Source: Gammaproteobacteria bacterium
GTDB lineage: Bacteria > Pseudomonadota > Gammaproteobacteria > Legionellales > Legionellaceae
Assembly (NCBI GenBank): GCA_024742995.1
Contig: JANSXK010000008.1
Coordinates: 45,369 to 109,368 of the forward strand
Reading direction: 5' to 3'
Length of the DNA stretch: 64,000 nucleotides
A program made the translations under genes and the position numbers. Below, one piece after another: positions 49,048 through 58,419 of this stretch. Position 1 is the stretch's first letter. Each line of letters opens with the position of its first letter. The notes beneath the pieces were generated by a model, which saw only the letters and a list, made by a program, of their open reading frames with translations, was not told where the DNA came from and did no database searches.

Positions 49048-49290
49048 ATGTTAAAGATCCATTGTCCTCATTGTGGGGAACGCAACGAAACGGAGTTTTC
49101 GTATGGTGGTGAAGCAGATATTCTGCGTCCTAAAGATCCTGCTGCACTTTCTGATGCAGCATGGGCGGAATATGTTTTTTTTCGAAAAAACACTATGGGT
49201 CAACTCAAAGAACTTTGGCATCATGCGCACGGCTGTCGCAAATGGTTTAGCATTACCCGTAATACGCTTACGAATGAGATACAATCATGA
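49048..49290 (+). CDS. soxD: Sarcosine oxidase delta subunit
   Basis: An 80-residue zinc-binding subunit of the heterotetramer. CPHCGERNETEF provides the first zinc ligands, and a His and Cys in HHAHGCRKWF the others. Conserved SoxD signature residues such as YGGEAD and YVFFRKN are present. AAGGAG precedes the ATG. The stop overlaps the soxA start by 4 bases. Confidence 0.93.
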   Translation: MLKIHCPHCGERNETEFSYGGEADILRPKDPAALSDAAWAEYVFFRKNTMGQLKELWHHAHGCRKWFSITRNTLTNEIQS

Positions 49291-52151
49291 GTGAGACACA
49301 GCGACTCCCTTCAGGCGGTTTCATCGATCGAAATCAACCGCTAACCTTTACCTTTAATGGCATTCAATACACAGGTTATCACGGAGACACGCTTGCTTCA
49401 GCACTGCTTGCTAATGGCGTACATTGGGTTAACAGGAGTTTTAAAACCCATCGACCAAGGGGCATCATGACTGCGGATGTCACCGAGCCCAACGCAATTG
49501 TCCAAATCGGTAAAGGCACCCCTCATTCACAACCCAACCGCTTGGCTACGGACATTCAATTATTTGACGGATTGGATGCGCAGAGTGTCAACGTCTGGCC
49601 CAGTCTCAAATGGGACGTGAGTGCCATGAATCAATATTTTAGCCAATATTTTATCGCGGGGTTTTACTACAAAACTTTCATGTGGCCGCGATCATTTTGG
49701 AAAAAACTATACGAACCTATGATTCGCAAAAAAGCAGGTCTTGGTGTTTGTGATCTGAATGTCGAAACTCAAACGCATGATCGCATCGATCAACATTGTG
49801 ATCTCCTCATTGTTGGTGCGGGTCCTGCGGGTTTGGCTGCAGCTGCAGCTGCGAGCCAATCCGGTGAAACCATCATTGTAGCAGACGAAAATCCAATCCT
49901 TGGACGCTCACTCATAGGCACCTCGAAATATGACTGGGGACAAAAAATTATTGATGAACTTTCACACCAAAAGCATGTGACATTGCTCCCCCACAACACG
50001 ATTTTTGGATATTATCACGCCAATTATATCTGTGGTCGACAGCACCTCTCCCATGGACAACGCATTTGGCACATTCATGCCAAACGCGTCATTTTGGCCA
50101 CGGGTGCGCATGAGCGTCCAATCACTTTTTACAATAATGATCTTCCAGGTGTCATGCTTGCCTCTGCTGCTCATCGATATTTGTCGCAATATGCCGTGAC
50201 TTGTGGGAAGCAAATCGTTTTATTCACTAATAATGATAGTGGTTATGATGTTGCGCGGGCATTATTGGCGCAAAATATAAAGCCACTTGCCATTATAGAC
50301 AGTCGTCCCAATACACCAGATTTCAAGTTTGATCTCCCCATTTACACCAACACCATGGTGACGTCTGCCTCAGGTAACACACATATCAAATCTGTGACAC
50401 TGTCCACGGGTAAAACCATGGCATGCGATCTGTTATTGGTTTCTGGTGGATGGAATCCTGTGGTGCACTTATTTAGTCAGTCGGGGGGCAAACTACAATA
50501 CTGTGAGTCGCGCTCTTGTTTTGTGCCGCTCACAACCCCACAAGCAGCGGTAAGTATCGGTGCTTGTGGGGGGATATTTAATATAGATGATTGCATTTTA
50601 AGTGGTGAAAAGGCAGCGCATCAACAGGCGTTTACCGCGTCTCAGATCTCTGAAATTTCGGCAATCTGGGATATTCCTTCTGGGAAGAAAAAAGATACGG
50701 GCAACGCCCACATCATCGATTTTACGGAAGATGTTTCTGTGGCAGATATTCAAGTTGCTGCGCGAGAGGGCATGGATGCTATCGAGCATATCAAACGTTA
50801 TACAACAGCAGGGATGGGGATCGATCAAGGTAAAATTTCTAATATGAATGTTATTGGCCTGCTCTCAAAAACATTAGACAAGCCCATTCCAGATGTTGGC
50901 ACGACCACCTATCGTGCGCCTTATACCCCAATCACATTTGGGGCATTGGCTGGTGTTGATCGAGGCGATTTGCTGGATCCTATCCGGACCACAACCCTAC
51001 ACGAAAAACATGTGCAGCACGGTGCTATTTTTGAAAATGTAGGTCAGTGGAAACGACCATGGTATTATCCTCAACCAGGGGAAAGCATGCAAGATAGCCT
51101 CAATCGAGAATGTTTGGCAGTACATCAATCGCTGGGAATGCTTGATGCATCCACACTCGGAAAAATTGATATTCAAGGAAAAGATGCTGGCGTATTTTTA
51201 GATCTTATTTACACCAACCAATTTTCAACTTTAAAAGTAGGTGCGTGTCGTTATGGTATCATGTGCCTTGAAGACGGTATGGTCTTTGATGATGGGTTGA
51301 CTGCACGTTTAGGTGATACCCACTATTATATGACGACCACCACCGGTGGGGCTGCACAGGTTTTGGATTGGATGGAGTTTTTCTTACAAACTCAATATCC
51401 TAAACTTGAGGTATTTCTTACTTCGGTGACTGAACAATATGGCACTATTGTGATCTCAGGTCCCAATGCACGCAAGGTGCTCGAAGCCATTTGTCCACAT
51501 CATGCCTTTGATGGTACATCTTTTCCTTTCATGCAATTACAAGAAGCGATCTTGGAAGACATTCCTGTGCGATTGCTACGCATCAGTTTTACGGGCGAGC
51601 TCTCTTTTGAAATTCATTACCCAGCACACAGCGGTCCCAAAATATGGGATTTGGTTTATAATGCAGGCAAACCTTATGACATCACACCTTATGGCACTGA
51701 AACCATGCATATTTTAAGGGCTGAAAAAGGGTTCATTATTGTTGGGCAAGATACGGATGGTTCTGTGACCCCTGTTGATCTGAATATGAATTGGATTGTG
51801 TCCAAGAAAAAAGATTTTTTAGGGAAACGTTCTTTGCAACGGCAAGATACCATGAGAGATGATCGCAAGATGCTCGTGGGTTTGATGACCAAAGATCCGA
51901 ACACGGTTCTTCCAGAAGGCGCACAATTGGTGATAGATCCTAAAGCGCCGGTACCTGTTCCCATGGAAGGGTACGTCACGTCAAGCTATTATTCTGCACA
52001 TTTGAAACATTCCATTGCACTTGCATTGATCAAAGGGGGTGTGCATCGCATGGGGGAAACACTTTATGCGCCGATAGAAAATGGCATCGTAGAAACCACA
52101 ATCGTTTCTTCTGTTTTTTATGATCCCAAGGGAGAACGCCAAAATGTCTAA
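49287..52151 (+). CDS. soxA: Sarcosine oxidase alpha subunit
   Basis: The 954-residue large subunit. N-terminal 90 residues: Fer2_4-like domain without iron-sulfur cysteines, as usual in this enzyme. Residues about 165-480: NAD-binding Rossmann fold (LLIVGAGPAGLAAAAAA). The C-terminal 380 residues are a GcvT-like folate-binding domain, with QSLGMLDASTLGKIDIQG, and MVFDDGLTARL containing the folate-contacting Asp. All parts look intact and full length. It overlaps soxD (ATGA) and soxG, giving a tight operon. Confidence 0.94.
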   Translation: MSETQRLPSGGFIDRNQPLTFTFNGIQYTGYHGDTLASALLANGVHWVNRSFKTHRPRGIMTADVTEPNAIVQIGKGTPHSQPNRLATDIQLFDGLDAQSVNVWPSLKWDVSAMNQYFSQYFIAGFYYKTFMWPRSFWKKLYEPMIRKKAGLGVCDLNVETQTHDRIDQHCDLLIVGAGPAGLAAAAAASQSGETIIVADENPILGRSLIGTSKYDWGQKIIDELSHQKHVTLLPHNTIFGYYHANYICGRQHLSHGQRIWHIHAKRVILATGAHERPITFYNNDLPGVMLASAAHRYLSQYAVTCGKQIVLFTNNDSGYDVARALLAQNIKPLAIIDSRPNTPDFKFDLPIYTNTMVTSASGNTHIKSVTLSTGKTMACDLLLVSGGWNPVVHLFSQSGGKLQYCESRSCFVPLTTPQAAVSIGACGGIFNIDDCILSGEKAAHQQAFTASQISEISAIWDIPSGKKKDTGNAHIIDFTEDVSVADIQVAAREGMDAIEHIKRYTTAGMGIDQGKISNMNVIGLLSKTLDKPIPDVGTTTYRAPYTPITFGALAGVDRGDLLDPIRTTTLHEKHVQHGAIFENVGQWKRPWYYPQPGESMQDSLNRECLAVHQSLGMLDASTLGKIDIQGKDAGVFLDLIYTNQFSTLKVGACRYGIMCLEDGMVFDDGLTARLGDTHYYMTTTTGGAAQVLDWMEFFLQTQYPKLEVFLTSVTEQYGTIVISGPNARKVLEAICPHHAFDGTSFPFMQLQEAILEDIPVRLLRISFTGELSFEIHYPAHSGPKIWDLVYNAGKPYDITPYGTETMHILRAEKGFIIVGQDTDGSVTPVDLNMNWIVSKKKDFLGKRSLQRQDTMRDDRKMLVGLMTKDPNTVLPEGAQLVIDPKAPVPVPMEGYVTSSYYSAHLKHSIALALIKGGVHRMGETLYAPIENGIVETTIVSSVFYDPKGERQNV

Positions 52152-52656
52152 TGCGATCCAAACGCTAGAACACATTGGGCAAATCAATATTCGCGCCGTT
52201 TCTACGAAGACCATCCAAGCATTGGAAGATTACCTTGGTATGTCACTACCGCAAACGCCAAACACCAGCACTTCTTCTTCAACCCAAACGCTGCTTTGGC
52301 TCAGCCCTGATGAATGGCTACTATTAACAGACTATGCAAGTTCACATCAAACAACCTTAGATCTCAAAACTTGCATTGCTGAACATTCTGGGGCCATCAC
52401 CAATGTTTCTGATAACCGCGTCCGATTCTTACTTTCTGGCCTTGAAAGTCACAAAATTTTACAACATGGCACTGCAATAGATGTGCCCAAATTAAATCCA
52501 GGGGATGTTGTTCAGACGTTATTTGCCAAAACGCAGATGATCATTCATTGTCTTGAGCCATGTCATTACCAACTTTTTGTACGTACTTCATTTAAGGATT
52601 ATACCGAAACCTTCCTGACAGACTGCATCCAAACACAAGGAAAGTGGGTTAGTTAA
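52144..52656 (+). CDS. soxG: Sarcosine oxidase gamma subunit
   Basis: A 170-residue subunit with a GcvT/YgfZ-like fold that packs against SoxA. Typical features are NIRAVSTKTIQALEDYLGM, LLWLSPDEWLLLTD and SGAITNVSDNRVRFLLSG. Start at ATG 52144 inside the soxA end, after a GGGAG site. The stop overlaps the convergent rluE gene by 8 bases. It completes soxBDAG. The folate genes often found next to this operon (glyA, folD, purU) are absent here. Confidence 0.9.
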   Translation: MSNAIQTLEHIGQINIRAVSTKTIQALEDYLGMSLPQTPNTSTSSSTQTLLWLSPDEWLLLTDYASSHQTTLDLKTCIAEHSGAITNVSDNRVRFLLSGLESHKILQHGTAIDVPKLNPGDVVQTLFAKTQMIIHCLEPCHYQLFVRTSFKDYTETFLTDCIQTQGKWVS

Positions 52657-53188
52657 TTTTACTGTATTCGCCTGGTTGTAGTCCATTTAATTGCCAAGGA
52701 CCAATTTTAACCCGTATAAGCCTTAAGGTAGGAAATCCCATTGCAGCAGTCATTCTTCTGACTTGACGATTTTTCCCTTCTTGAAGACTGAGCTCTAGCC
52801 AACAAGTTGGAATGTTTTTTCTTTCTCTAATGGGGGGTACGCGTTGCCATATTGAAGGCGCATCAATTATTTTTACGCTAGCAGGTAGACAGTGATGATC
52901 CTTGATTTTTATGCCTTGTCTTATTTTTTCTAAATCCGTTTCACTAGGAATATTTTCAATTTGGGCCCAGTAGGTTTTACTCATTTTATTTTTAGGGTTG
53001 CTGATGTCATATTGTGTCTTGCCGCAGCTGGTTAAGATCATTAAGCCTTCACTGTCATAATCTAATCTACCGGCAGGGTAGATATCTTTTATGGGGATAT
53101 AGTTTTTTAAAGTATCGCGGTTTTCCACATCCTCGAATTGGCTAAGTACCTGGAAAGGTTTGTTGAATAGTATGAGTTTGTTCGGCAT
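52649..53188 (-). CDS. rluE: RluE-like 23S rRNA pseudouridine synthase
   Basis: A 179-residue small pseudouridine synthase of the RsuA family without an S4 domain, matching RluE, which modifies 23S rRNA U2457. The catalytic Asp is in YPAGRLDYDSEGLMILT. LFNKPFQVLSQF at the N-terminus and LSLQEGKNRQVRRMTAA complete the signature. Full length. Confidence 0.9.
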   Translation of the reverse strand: MPNKLILFNKPFQVLSQFEDVENRDTLKNYIPIKDIYPAGRLDYDSEGLMILTSCGKTQYDISNPKNKMSKTYWAQIENIPSETDLEKIRQGIKIKDHHCLPASVKIIDAPSIWQRVPPIRERKNIPTCWLELSLQEGKNRQVRRMTAAMGFPTLRLIRVKIGPWQLNGLQPGEYSKIN

Positions 53189-53354
53189 GAAGTAGTTAAA
53201 TAGTGATGCTATAACGGATATGGTAACGTATTTACGTATTGAAATACCATGCTGATCTTAGTACATGGGCAGGTTTTTTCCTCCTTATCGAGATTAGACA
53301 AGTACTGTTAAACTGAGTATAATTAGATCAAATATAGGGCAATATAGGGATGCC

Positions 53355-53804
53355 ATGCAAGATCCAACCTCCCGAAAACGAAAACGAGATACATTTTTCT
53401 CGGAATCAAAAGATCCGAATAAAGAAGATGTGCTTTTACCGAAGATTATGAAAAAATTTATAAAAATGTGTTTGTTTGTTTCTAAGGATTTAGAGGAGGT
53501 AGCAACCACAGATACTTATGCAGCATATCTTCATTCACTGCAAGAGATAGATTGCTCCGAAAACGAATACAAAAAACAGCTTTTTACAGAAAAATTAGAC
53601 TCCATATTTGAGAAGCTCCACATTACAGATGACCAGATAACAACAGCATTAATCGAGGCTATTCCAGATATGTATTTCAAGGCACTTGAAACTCGTCGTT
53701 CAGAGGACATCAGCAACCAAGACCAATTCAAAACAGCATTAACAGCGTTTTCTAAAGAAGTTCTTGAGTCTTTACATCATACGCCTAAAAAACCCGGCCG
53801 TTGA
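53355..53804 (+). CDS. Hypothetical small helical protein
   Basis: A 149-residue, mainly helical soluble protein that I do not recognise. It begins with a basic cluster (TSRKRKRDTF) that would pass as a nuclear localisation signal in a eukaryotic cell, followed by an acidic helical body, with a second basic stretch at the end (HHTPKKPGR). There is no signal peptide. It lies directly before the OTU-type gene on the same strand (67-base gap), so the two may be expressed together. Effector status is a guess from context. Confidence 0.5.
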   Translation: MQDPTSRKRKRDTFFSESKDPNKEDVLLPKIMKKFIKMCLFVSKDLEEVATTDTYAAYLHSLQEIDCSENEYKKQLFTEKLDSIFEKLHITDDQITTALIEAIPDMYFKALETRRSEDISNQDQFKTALTAFSKEVLESLHHTPKKPGR

Positions 53805-53871
53805 GACTCTAGATGATACAGATTGATGAGCATCAGTAGCTTAGCACATACATTTAAAAAGGAATGTATCC

Positions 53872-55548
53872 ATGGAAGATGTGAGCGATATTCAATCCGA
53901 CACAGTGGCGCACTATGTCAATGAGATTCTACTTGTATTCAATCAACTAAAAAATATTACTCATGCTGTTGAGCGGCGTTTGGGCGCTAAAGAGCCTGCA
54001 TGGCGGTCTTTAGAACCTAATGGAAATGAGACAGTCCGAGATCATGTGTTATGTGATTATGCAGAACATGAGGTCGTGGTTTGCCCATTGAGCCAAGATC
54101 TAAGCAGCAACAAAAAAACGTTTGATGTTGATCATTTTTATCCAGATGCCAGCTTAATGGATGCGTTAGATGCTTTAAGAGAAAATCAGCCTTTATTACA
54201 AGAAATCAAGAATGCCCTGATAGAACAAATCGGACAACATGACGCAAATATTTTAATCCCTAATAATCGTGGTCATTTAGAGGTCACTGGATTAAAACAC
54301 ATCTACTACAATTATATCGGCAATCTTTGGCCTATATCAGGTCCTACAAATAGTGCGAAAGGGAAAAAAGCCGCTTTTTCATTTTCAATTCTCACGGTGT
54401 TACATAAGCTTGAATCATTTTTACCTCTGCCTATTTTACGTACTGCGAAGCAACAGTTTTTCGAGGAATTTGAACTGAATTATGAGGAGTATGAGCACTT
54501 AGATCTTTCACAGCAAGCCGATGTTTTAAGTGATGCGTTCGTACAAAAATTTGATGAGCAATGTCCTCATCAGGATTATATTTTACCCCATTACATCAAT
54601 GAAACAGGTGAGTTTGTTTCCATGCTAGATTTCTTTAAGCATTCTTCTATTGGAAAAACAGCTCTTTCTTTTGCGCACGAAACAGCACGTTGGAGCCTTT
54701 CTGCGGTTTCAATGGCACGTTCGATAGCGGCTCATTCTATGTCTGAAGAGAGTAAGAAGCGATCGTATGCCAAATCTTTAGGAATGGCATTGCGTAGTAT
54801 GACGCACTCGAGTAAAAAATTATTGGATTCTGAAGGATCAGCTAGCGAAAGCGCAGAAAGTGCGAGCACGGATACGTTGGAGGGGCTAAAAACTGTAAGA
54901 ACTGATCTTGAACGTGTCCACAAAAAAGCCAAAGATCGACATGATAATGAAAGAGCGGCTCAAGAAAGCTCAGCTTCGCATACCGCGCCTTCAACATTGA
55001 TGAAAACAAAATTAAACAAGCTAAAAAAACAACAAGGGTTCTCAGGACGCACGATGCAAGAACATCCTGTTGCAAATTGGGGAACCATTCATGCAGTTGA
55101 TGGAGATGGGAATTGCTTTTTTCGTGCTATCGCTGATGAGCTAGAAAGACAAATCTTGGGTGTTTGTTCTCACCGGGAATTAAGATTGCAAGCTGTTTTG
55201 TATTTATGGGAGCATAAAGACGAGATTTTCTCCGAACGCCCCCTTGAAAATGGGGAGGATGTTGCAGCATATCTTCATAGAATGGCTCAAGATGGAGAAT
55301 ATGCCGAACAGCATATTCTTGATGCGACGGCACGTATGCTAGGTATTCAGTTGACCATTCTTAGGGTTCAAGAAAATGATGCACATGAAGTGGAAGTGCA
55401 CCCAATCTCTATTAATGGATCAGAGGAGAATAGGGGGGGCATAGCGTTGGTACATCAAGGCAATGATTTGCTGGCTCATTATGATGCATTAGAGCTTGCT
55501 GAGACTCCGACGTATGATAATGAGGATGGGACTGGACTGAGTGCTTAG
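53872..55548 (+). CDS. OTU-type cysteine protease with HNH-like N-terminal region
   Basis: A 558-residue protein. C-terminal residues about 400-545 form an OTU deubiquitinase-like domain: D412-G-N-C415 in VDGDGNCFFRAIADEL gives the catalytic Cys, and H536 in LLAHYDAL the catalytic His. Residues about 55-170 have the layout of an HNH nuclease: FDVDHFYP (D87, H88), then IGNLWPISGPTNSAKGKK with N151, N160 and a Lys pair. The middle (about 260-390) is Ser-rich and charged, probably coiled. There is no signal peptide. OTU proteins in intracellular bacteria usually act on host ubiquitin, so this is an effector candidate. The HNH reading is less certain than the OTU call. Confidence 0.75.
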   Translation: MEDVSDIQSDTVAHYVNEILLVFNQLKNITHAVERRLGAKEPAWRSLEPNGNETVRDHVLCDYAEHEVVVCPLSQDLSSNKKTFDVDHFYPDASLMDALDALRENQPLLQEIKNALIEQIGQHDANILIPNNRGHLEVTGLKHIYYNYIGNLWPISGPTNSAKGKKAAFSFSILTVLHKLESFLPLPILRTAKQQFFEEFELNYEEYEHLDLSQQADVLSDAFVQKFDEQCPHQDYILPHYINETGEFVSMLDFFKHSSIGKTALSFAHETARWSLSAVSMARSIAAHSMSEESKKRSYAKSLGMALRSMTHSSKKLLDSEGSASESAESASTDTLEGLKTVRTDLERVHKKAKDRHDNERAAQESSASHTAPSTLMKTKLNKLKKQQGFSGRTMQEHPVANWGTIHAVDGDGNCFFRAIADELERQILGVCSHRELRLQAVLYLWEHKDEIFSERPLENGEDVAAYLHRMAQDGEYAEQHILDATARMLGIQLTILRVQENDAHEVEVHPISINGSEENRGGIALVHQGNDLLAHYDALELAETPTYDNEDGTGLSA

Positions 55549-55590
55549 ATCATCAGCAACATGAACGGCACGATCGATGTTAGGCACGTC

Positions 55591-55860
55591 TCACAATGTT
55601 GCTTCATAAAAATCACTGAGTTCATTCGACAAAACACCTTGAGCTGGATGCGCTTTATTCATTTTTGCTTGATATGTTTTTGCATCCATAAATAATAGGT
55701 CTGTTTCAGCCTCGAGCGTTGGACCAATCAGCGTAATGTTGCTATTTGAACGTTCAATCACTTCTTGTGCAGAAATATCAATGCCAAAAGGCCATATCTG
55801 ATTTCTCGTTTTTGAAAATTCAATGGCTTGTCGAAGATATTGCTTGTCATCAAAATGCAT
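55591..55860 (-). pseudogene. Degenerate nucleoside-deaminase-like fragment
   Basis: An 89-residue ORF whose start (FDDKQYLRQAIEFSK, then WPFGIDISAQEVIE) looks like the N-terminus of a cytidine/guanine deaminase. The zinc motif expected as D-P-T-x-H-A-E reads GPTLEAET, with the catalytic His lost, and the PCxxC half is missing. It is open from start to stop, so it may be expressed, but it cannot be an active deaminase of this family. ATG 55860 has an AGGA site; a GTG eight codons earlier is also open. Confidence 0.4.
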
Positions 55861-56025
55861 GGTGCGTTGTCCTAATGATTTCACAATTTTAATTTTTATA
55901 TTGGTGCCACAATACCATTCCTATAGCAGTTTCAGCAACCCGTGTGAAAAGGTGTGTATGACACGCTCCTAGTATTGACATAAAATTCGATTACAATATA
56001 CGAGCTTATAAATTTAAGGAAACTT

Positions 56026-56778
56026 ATGGAAAGGCTTTCCAACAAAGTGGCCATTATCACTGGCAGTGGATCAGGTATGGGGGCGCAAGAAGCGATTCTT
56101 TTTGCTCAGGAAGGGGCCTCTGTGATCGTGGCTGATCGAGATGAAGCAAAGGGAAAAGTCATTGTTCGTACGATTCGCGATGCAGGTGGCACTGCCTTAT
56201 TTATACAACATGACGTGACGCAAGAGCAATCCTGGCAAGATCTTATGACCCAAGCAACCCAAATGTTTGAAAAAGTTGATATCCTGGTCAATAATGCGGC
56301 TGTTTTTCTGGAAAAAACACTTGAAAAAACCACTGTTGCAGAATGGGAACAAATGTTTGATGTGAATGCGAAAAGTGTTTTTCTTGGTTGCAGACAGGTG
56401 ATACCTGTGATGCGACAAAATGGGGGTGGTGTGATTGTCAATGTTTCATCCATGTTTTCTTTGGTTGGTGCAGCCGGTATGGCCGCTTATATCGCTGCAA
56501 AAGGAACGATCAAAATTATAAGTAAAACGTTAGCAGCAGAATGTGCTGCGGATAATATTCGAGTCAATGCTCTCCTGCCCGGTCTTATTGAAACACCCAT
56601 GGTCACTGGGATCATGAAAGCACCGGATTTACATGAGCGCTTTCTATCTAAAATATTGATGAGACGTGCCGGGAAAGCTGAAGAAATAGCGAAGGCTGCG
56701 CTGTTTCTTGCCAGTGACGACTCTTCTTATATGACCGGGGCTGAGCTTGTGGTAGATGGTGGTTATACTGCTATTTAG
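56026..56778 (+). CDS. Short-chain dehydrogenase/reductase (FabG-like)
   Basis: A 250-residue classical SDR: ITGSGSGMGAQEA cofactor motif, VADRD favouring NAD, NNAAVF, the catalytic Ser in VNVSSMFSLVG, and YIAAK with Tyr/Lys. The C-terminal MTGAELVVDGGYTAI is typical. The substrate is unknown; it resembles 3-oxoacyl-ACP reductases and 3-alpha-hydroxysteroid-type dehydrogenases. An AAGGA site precedes the ATG. It stands alone. Confidence 0.85.
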   Translation: MERLSNKVAIITGSGSGMGAQEAILFAQEGASVIVADRDEAKGKVIVRTIRDAGGTALFIQHDVTQEQSWQDLMTQATQMFEKVDILVNNAAVFLEKTLEKTTVAEWEQMFDVNAKSVFLGCRQVIPVMRQNGGGVIVNVSSMFSLVGAAGMAAYIAAKGTIKIISKTLAAECAADNIRVNALLPGLIETPMVTGIMKAPDLHERFLSKILMRRAGKAEEIAKAALFLASDDSSYMTGAELVVDGGYTAI

Positions 56779-56947
56779 GAAAGTATTGATAGTCATATAG
56801 CATAGCAACTCTAATATTGTCTTTGGCAGGGATTGACTTTAGGAGTCGAACGTCAAAGAGTGCTGTAAAAGCAAGGGTGTCGTTATGCCGGTCATGTAAA
56901 ATTTAAATAACTATATCATTTAAGACACTGTAAGGATGTACTCGTTC

Positions 56948-57913
56948 ATGACTAAAATAGCAGTAATATCTTATAAAACACTAAACGTTGGAGATGAAAT
57001 TCAAAGTTTAGCCACAAAAAAGTTACTTGAACGCTTAGGGCATACGGTCAATTTAACTATCGATAGAGAAGAACTCAATTCTTTTCACGCTGAAGAGAAG
57101 GTGAAACTTATTTGCAATGGGTGGTTCATGGAGCAACCTGAACATTGGCCGCCATCAGATAGTATCGAGCCGCTTTTTATTTCAATGCATCTGTCACACG
57201 AATCCGATAGCGCCAAATTTTTGACTGATAAAAAGCTATTGTCTTATTATAAAAAATTTGCTCCTATCGGGTGTCGCGACTACCATACCTTAAGAACATT
57301 GGTAAAAGCAGGTATTCCTGCTTATTATTCTGGGTGTATGACATTTACCTTCGAAAATGAGTATAAAGAGCGAAGCAATCATATTGTTTTCGCTGATCCT
57401 TTCTATCGTTTAAGGCCTTTAAATTATGAAAAATATATTGCAGAAAAACTGATTCCTGAAGACGAGAGGAAAAATATTGTATGGGTAACACACAAACGGC
57501 AGTCTAGAAATCTTCTGCAGGAAGAGAGAGTTAGAAATACAGAGGAACTCATCAAACTATATGCCACTGCAAAACTAGTCATTACGTCAAGGATGCATGC
57601 CGCGTTAACGTGTCTTGCTTTAGAAACGCCGGTAATCTTTGTTGATTCAGGATATGAGCGTAAGAGCTCTCGAAACAGATTTGCAGGCTTGATCGATAAC
57701 GTACCGCTTCTTGAGTCTGATGCTCTGCCCTTTGCTAAAAGAAGCATCTTTCATTATATGGCCAGAGTTCTAAAATTGTATAAATTTTCTAAAAAACTGA
57801 AGCATCTCGATATTGACTGGGACAACCCACCTAAGAGTGCTTCTGATATCAGTCAGCTTGCAGCAGGACTGAGAAAAAGCGTTGCTGATTTTGTTCCTGT
57901 TCATCCACAATAA
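56948..57913 (+). CDS. Polysaccharide pyruvyl transferase-like protein
   Basis: A 321-residue protein of the polysaccharide pyruvyl transferase family, with a GT-B-like fold. N-terminal SYKTLNVGDEIQSLAT, central IGCRDYHTLRTLVKAGIPAY and the late VITSRMHAALTCLALETPVI segment are characteristic, with the SRMHA motif strongest. It may transfer pyruvate or another group to a surface sugar. The first ATG (56936) lies too close to AAGG, so I use the ATG four codons on. No polysaccharide genes adjoin. Confidence 0.78.
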   Translation: MTKIAVISYKTLNVGDEIQSLATKKLLERLGHTVNLTIDREELNSFHAEEKVKLICNGWFMEQPEHWPPSDSIEPLFISMHLSHESDSAKFLTDKKLLSYYKKFAPIGCRDYHTLRTLVKAGIPAYYSGCMTFTFENEYKERSNHIVFADPFYRLRPLNYEKYIAEKLIPEDERKNIVWVTHKRQSRNLLQEERVRNTEELIKLYATAKLVITSRMHAALTCLALETPVIFVDSGYERKSSRNRFAGLIDNVPLLESDALPFAKRSIFHYMARVLKLYKFSKKLKHLDIDWDNPPKSASDISQLAAGLRKSVADFVPVHPQ

Positions 57914-57984
57914 GGCGCAATGACACATTGTTATGGTGTCATTGCTACGGTATGGCAAGAATACTCACTATGTGGCGCCCAAAT

Positions 57985-58419
57985 TCAATGACCTAACCAA
58001 GTCATACATACCGTTCTAGTCTGAGGTTGATATCGATGTTCATAAAGATAGATACCTTGCCATGTTCCCAATGCTAATGTTCCAGATTGGATGGGGATTG
58101 ATAGGCTCGTTTGTGTTAAAATAGTGCGAACGTGTGCCGGCATATCATCCTGTCCTTCAATGATGTGCTCGAACATCGGGTTGTCATCTGGGACCAAGCG
58201 CAGCAGAAAATTTTCGAGATCAACCCTGACTTGCGGGTCATAATTCTCACAGAGAATCAAAGAGGCGCTGGTATGCTGCAAAAATAAGTGGCATAAGCCA
58301 TGATTGATAGATCTTTTTGAAAGCGCATTTATAATGTCAGCCGTAATATTTTGAGTGCCTCTACCATCAGTCAGGATGGTGATCGTGTGTTGATCTATGT
58401 TCATAACATTGTCCATCAT
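57985..58419 (-). CDS. yjbQ: YjbQ-family protein (UPF0047)
   Basis: A 144-residue member of the YjbQ family, a small beta protein reported to have weak thiamine phosphate synthase activity. The signature HLFLQHTSASLILCENYDP is clear, followed by conserved HIIEGQDDMPAHV and LALGTWQGIYLYEHR. Start overlaps the DNA glycosylase stop by 4 bases; a second ATG five codons in is possible. Confidence 0.9.
   Translation of the reverse strand: MMDNVMNIDQHTITILTDGRGTQNITADIINALSKRSINHGLCHLFLQHTSASLILCENYDPQVRVDLENFLLRLVPDDNPMFEHIIEGQDDMPAHVRTILTQTSLSIPIQSGTLALGTWQGIYLYEHRYQPQTRTVCMTWLGH

Noticed and set aside
56779..56947. Possible tRNA-like segment after the FabG-like gene
   Set aside because: No cloverleaf could be folded; the stems do not pair.
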